Both the position numbers and the translations under genes were made by a program. A stretch of 64,000 bases of DNA from Turritopsis dohrnii (taxonomy: Eukaryota > Cnidaria > Hydrozoa > Anthoathecata > Oceaniidae): the NCBI GenBank assembly GCA_027922465.2, contig BQMF02000493.1, forward strand, positions 62,001 through 126,000, in the 5' to 3' direction. Numbering within the stretch: position 1 is the first letter of the stretch; each line of letters starts with the position of its first letter. Below are positions 59,993 to 64,000 of this stretch, in pieces. The notes under the pieces are model-generated. The model was given only the letters and a program-made list of their open reading frames with translations, did not search any database and was not told where the DNA came from.

Positions 59993-62963
59993 ATGAACAG
60001 AAATTCATCGTATCAGTTTCCATCATTTGGAACTCAATCGCTACAGAATCCACCCGGTTATTCATCCATCAGAAAACGTAGGAAGAGACGAAGCAAATAT
60101 GACGTATCTTACATTTACGAAACCAGCGGTACTACTCGAGCATATTTTGATTATCGACCAGGGAAAACCAAGTTTTATAATCCACCAGATTTGGATAACT
60201 TAGCTTCAGGTAACTAGTTGTTATTCGTTATTTTGATCAATTGACCAGTTTGGGGAAAAGATACGACAATTTTGTTTAGTGGCGACGTTTAAGAAACTAA
60301 TTACACTGCTTTTGTCACGTGGGATGCCCGACGATCGTTCACTCGAACATTCAAGCGAGAATTTTTTCGCCGCTCACATTTCCATTAGTTTTGTTAACAT
60401 AGGATGCCATTTCGAGTGAGTTTTTTTTCAACCCAATTTAGTTACATGTCACATGTTTCCTGCTTCTAACGTTTAGTGGCAAAAAGATCTTCTTGTTGTT
60501 GCTTTCAAAACGGATTACACGTTGTTTTGTTTTCTATAAGAATCGGGTTTTTTCGTTCCATGATGAATATTCAAAATCATCCTAATATTCTTAAGACTTT
60601 CTTAAGGCCGTACCTAACTATTCGTGCCCGGAAACTAAAGATAAAACTTAAAAAGGCAAAAAAAGGTTGATAGGAGAAAAAACTGCAACAAAACAGCAAT
60701 GAAGGAGAGCCACAAGAGAGAATGCTTACATTGATTATTACAACAAAAAATTGCACCTACATATAAAACAAAATAAATTTTGAGCTCACAAAATCTTAAG
60801 ATGGCAATATTCCTAAGAAATGCTTAACTTGTTGGCCAATTTCATCTTGAACATTCTTATAAAGCATATTCTTATAAAAAAAGGCGTGTAAGACAAAATT
60901 GGTACTGTACTACTGTGCCAAATCCCACGTAAAAAGTATGGTAAAATCTGTCTTGCCATACACAACATTTTTTTCATGTTTTATCCAATCAAAAATTTGT
61001 AGTAATTCATGTAAAGTAAAAATTCCGGCTGTTTTTAATCTAATGAATGGATTTTCTTGATACCATTTATAGATCCCTCGCTGAATCTCCGTCCACAAAA
61101 AGATCGAACGGTTTTTACCGATAAACAAATGCTGATATTAGAAGCTGCGTATCAGAAAAATAAAAAACCAGACCCGAAAAGAAGAGAAATGGTAGCGGAG
61201 CTGTGTGAACTTCCACTCGAACGAGTTCGAATTTGGTATCAGAATCGTCGCGCCAAAGAAAAACGCGTGGAAATTGACGAGTTGGCTGCGCTTGCAAAGA
61301 GAGTAAAGCAGTATTATAATTTTTTCTGTAGAGAAATACTTGACTTTGTGTTTCTTGGCTTTTGACGAAAATTCAAATGGGAGAAGGGATGCATAAAGCA
61401 ACTCGGCGAAAAGATTTAAAAAGTTTGGAAAATCACTCACGATGAAATCGCTTTTCTGTAATGACAAAATGCTTGTTGAAAGAACGTTTTCAAAAATACT
61501 AAGCACAATGAAACAGATTTTAAGTAAGAGCTTCTAATTTTGTTCTAGTTTTGCAGTAACGACGGGGACTACAGAAGGACGTCACTATGCGATTCCCTAT
61601 CCACCATCAATCGTCACATTAATCGTATTTTCGATCATGACGACACAGTAGGCGAAGAAGATGTCATTAAGAAAATTATCAAACATGAGCTGTACGGCCA
61701 AGATATGCATCATGAGAAACAGACACAAGATCGTTGGAGTCACTATCGGGGAAGTAATTGCTCCAGATCTTCTGCAAACACTCATACATCTGAGAAGGAG
61801 CTCATTCGATCTTTCCTTAGAAAAGATGCGAATCCTGTAAATGCTGTGTGTTCAAAAATTGCATCAAATGAGCCGAGCAGCAGTGGCAGAAAGCGCAAAA
61901 GATACTCCAATGACACCGCTGATAGACGCTCTCCACAATATGATCGATGCAATAGCTACGAAGAAGACTCAACATATCTTCGCCAACAACTCATAAACAA
62001 ACAGTTTCTCGGCCTCACTAATAATGGACTAGAATCAAGACCAGGAAATGAAGTAACTTCTTTCACCGAAGTGCTTCACGACTCGTCTCGCCGCCAGCAC
62101 TCATCAAATTCGACTTTGTCACGGGCTTCACGTGTACCACTTGAAGAAGCGTTAGATCAGGAACAACTTTATTTACTTCATTTATTAAATCAAAGACAAT
62201 GGCTTTCCAATTATCAGAATACCTTGAAAGAACACTCTACAAAGAATATCCATTACGCAGGTAGGAAGGTTTTGGAAGGACGCGCTGACTTTGTGTAAAA
62301 GCTCATAAAAGGCTGTTTATAATTTATCATTCACGAAAGCAATCTAGGATGTTGTTAGCAGGGTCCTTGCACATTGTTTTTTCGTTGAAATTTTAATCGC
62401 GTGAACACAACGTCTCAAAATTTTATTATAAAATTGCACCATCGACCTTGGTCAGAAATTGTTTGATAAGCTTTTCTTTTATTCACATCTATAAATTTTT
62501 TATTGACATGACACTTGAAAACAAAAACACCATATACACAGTGGAACAGAAATTCCAAACATTGATGTGGAATAACCTACAATAGAAAATATATGAAAAT
62601 CATTTATTTCTAGAACTTGGAAGTAGTCATGGCTTGTCACCCCAGTATGATTTACATAATGCGTATTATGGTAGAGGAAATGAACAGAACACTTCGGCAC
62701 GCACGTGGATCGATTTCCTAAATGACGAACAGTCGAAATTACCTCCTCTTGTCGATGTATTCGAGCAGCAACTAATTGCAACAAATAACATGACATATGG
62801 AGGCTTTCAGAAAAATCCAAAAGACGGCAATATAGGACCAAACAAAGAGTCAGTGAGACCAAAAAGTAGCAAGAGGTTGAAGAAATTCACAGAACAAGAT
62901 GCACGAGATTATGAAATAACCCGCAAGATCTACGAAGAAGAAATGCGATTAGGAAGATCATAG
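59993..62963 (+). CDS. Homeobox transcription factor (4 exons)
   Basis: Exons 59993-60209, 61073-61302, 61549-62260 and 62614-62963 join in frame to 502 residues. The start MNRNSSYQFPSFG at 59993 is the first ATG of the frame that leads into exon 2. Exon 1 carries a basic stretch (RKRRKRRSK). Exon 2 encodes nearly the whole homeodomain: DRTVFTDKQMLILEAAYQKN, KKPDPKRREMVAELCELP and LERVRIWYQNRRAKEKR. Conserved Trp48, Asn51, Arg53 and Gln50 are present; position 49 is Tyr where Phe is usual. Exon 3-4 sequence is Ser/Asn-rich and charged with no domain that I recognise. I cannot assign a class (PRD, ANTP or POU). For the exon 2-3 junction a second solution (61310 to 61557) is equally in frame and would swap FCS for VKH. 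The protein should act in the nucleus. Confidence 0.88.
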
Positions 62964-64000
62964 CTCCCCCTGTTCTTTTATACATATTTCTATTTTTTTT
63001 TATATAGCTATACCTGAATTTTTTTTCCTATTTTGTGTATGCACGAAAATATTTTTTACACAATCTTAATTTTTCTAAACGGACACATTGTTACAAACGT
63101 ATATGCCCATAATATACTTCGTAAGAATTTTTGTAGATCTTGAATCGATGTTGTTGAAAGACCTTCCCTTTCCCTCGTCAGGATAAAATTCTTTCGTAAG
63201 TTTAAACCTTCATTAGAGGATTTACTTCTTGGATATAACTTTATTATTCATAAGATAAACTGCAAATATAAATCGTAATGAACATAGTCATATTGAACAC
63301 GAAATTATTCAAAACCGCAACCTAAGGAGAAAAAAAAACACTGAAATGGTTTCAATTTTGTAAAATGTTCTTTGGCATTTTATTTGATCTCATTAATTGA
63401 GAGGCATACAAATTCGAAAATGTTTTTTTTCTTTCTTCATACTCAAGAATCTACAAGCTATTCCGGCATGTTCTTATAGTACAAAAGAAGAGGAAAAAAT
63501 GTATATTAGCTACCTTATTCCAGGAAAGTAACGCGGAGTGATTTTAGAAATCGACGCGGAGGAAATTAACGCGATCGAGGAACTTTTACTTTAAGTTTTC
63601 ATGAAATTAAAGCGGTTTCAAGCGTTTTTCAAGTTTCAAGTTGCATCATGAAACACTAACGCGAATCTGAGTGACAGGTATGTTAATTTAAGGAAAAGGG
63701 GAAGAACACAAGAACATTAGTTTATGAAACATGGCTATAGTTTTTGTTTTTTTTGGAACACATCAGCAGCTAAAACGCACACGAGCGAGGGAATTATTTA
63801 AAAACCATTTTTTTTTTGACACGCACGTTTCTGTAAAATAATATATGTTAACATTTGAAAATATCGGAAAAGTATATACATAAAATTAGCGTCTTGTCAT
63901 ATTTGTTCATATTGAATTTATTTCAAAGAAAATGCGTTAATTAGATGGCGCGTTAATTTTATGGAATAAGGTAAATAAACTAAAGTGATATTATGCACTG
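62964..64000. other. Noncoding sequence downstream of the homeobox gene
   Basis: AT-rich sequence, probably including the homeobox 3' UTR at its left end. GGTAAGGAAAAG-like and ACGCGGA-containing stretches near 63530-63700 look like repeat fragments, but I could not pair their ends. Confidence 0.5.

Noticed and set aside
60476..60670. Open frame between homeobox exons 1 and 2
   Set aside because: No splice sites in a usable phase and no domain; treated as intron.

Overview
This is an AT-rich, intron-rich eukaryotic nuclear segment. Long multi-exon genes with GT-AG introns, cadherin/TSP1/EGF modular receptors, a homeobox gene, a WBP1/VOPP1-type membrane protein, tRNA-derived SINEs and many MITEs point to an animal. 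The style (tandem TSP1 proteins, very long cadherin, dense small DNA transposons) suggests an early-branching metazoan such as a sponge or cnidarian. The sequence alone does not settle the phylum.

Layout. 1-4.7 kb: noncoding sequence with MITE-like repeats, then a four-exon gene (2343-4401, +) for a small cysteine-rich single-pass protein of the WBP1/VOPP1 family. 4.7-9.7 kb: a tRNA-derived SINE, then a decayed PIF/Harbinger transposon (transposase on +, MADF/BESS partner on -) carrying two nested MITEs. 9.7-12 kb: repeats. 12-31.9 kb: an array of separate exons, each starting with its own ATG and signal peptide. Four intact ones encode two TSP1 domains (12113, 16991, 19813, 29383). One short exon encodes a signal peptide plus a Gly/Glu-rich linker (22882). 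Four copies are broken (13717, 14457, 15517, 18753). MITEs and a LINE fragment are scattered among them.

31.9-57.2 kb: 33 exons on + that stay in one reading frame and encode about 3,738 residues: six TSP1 repeats, an EGF-like module, a sushi/CCP module, about 26 cadherin repeats, four to five EGF-like modules, an unrecognised juxtamembrane region, one transmembrane helix and a tail with three NPxY motifs plus NPFF. This constant part has no start of its own; its first exon opens in a 3' splice site in phase 2. All five intact upstream exons end at a 5' splice site in phase 2, and the join recreates the Cys-Cys-Pro linker found inside each TSP1 pair. My main reading is therefore one locus with an array of alternative first exons feeding one constant adhesion-receptor body, as in vertebrate UGT1A or clustered protocadherins. 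That arrangement is inferred from sequence, not shown by transcripts.

57.2-60 kb: repeats, including an inverted partner of a repeat at 48 kb, a nested CGCCCC-rich MITE and a 23-G run. 60-63 kb: a four-exon homeobox gene (502 residues, +). 63-64 kb: AT-rich sequence with no gene that I can see.
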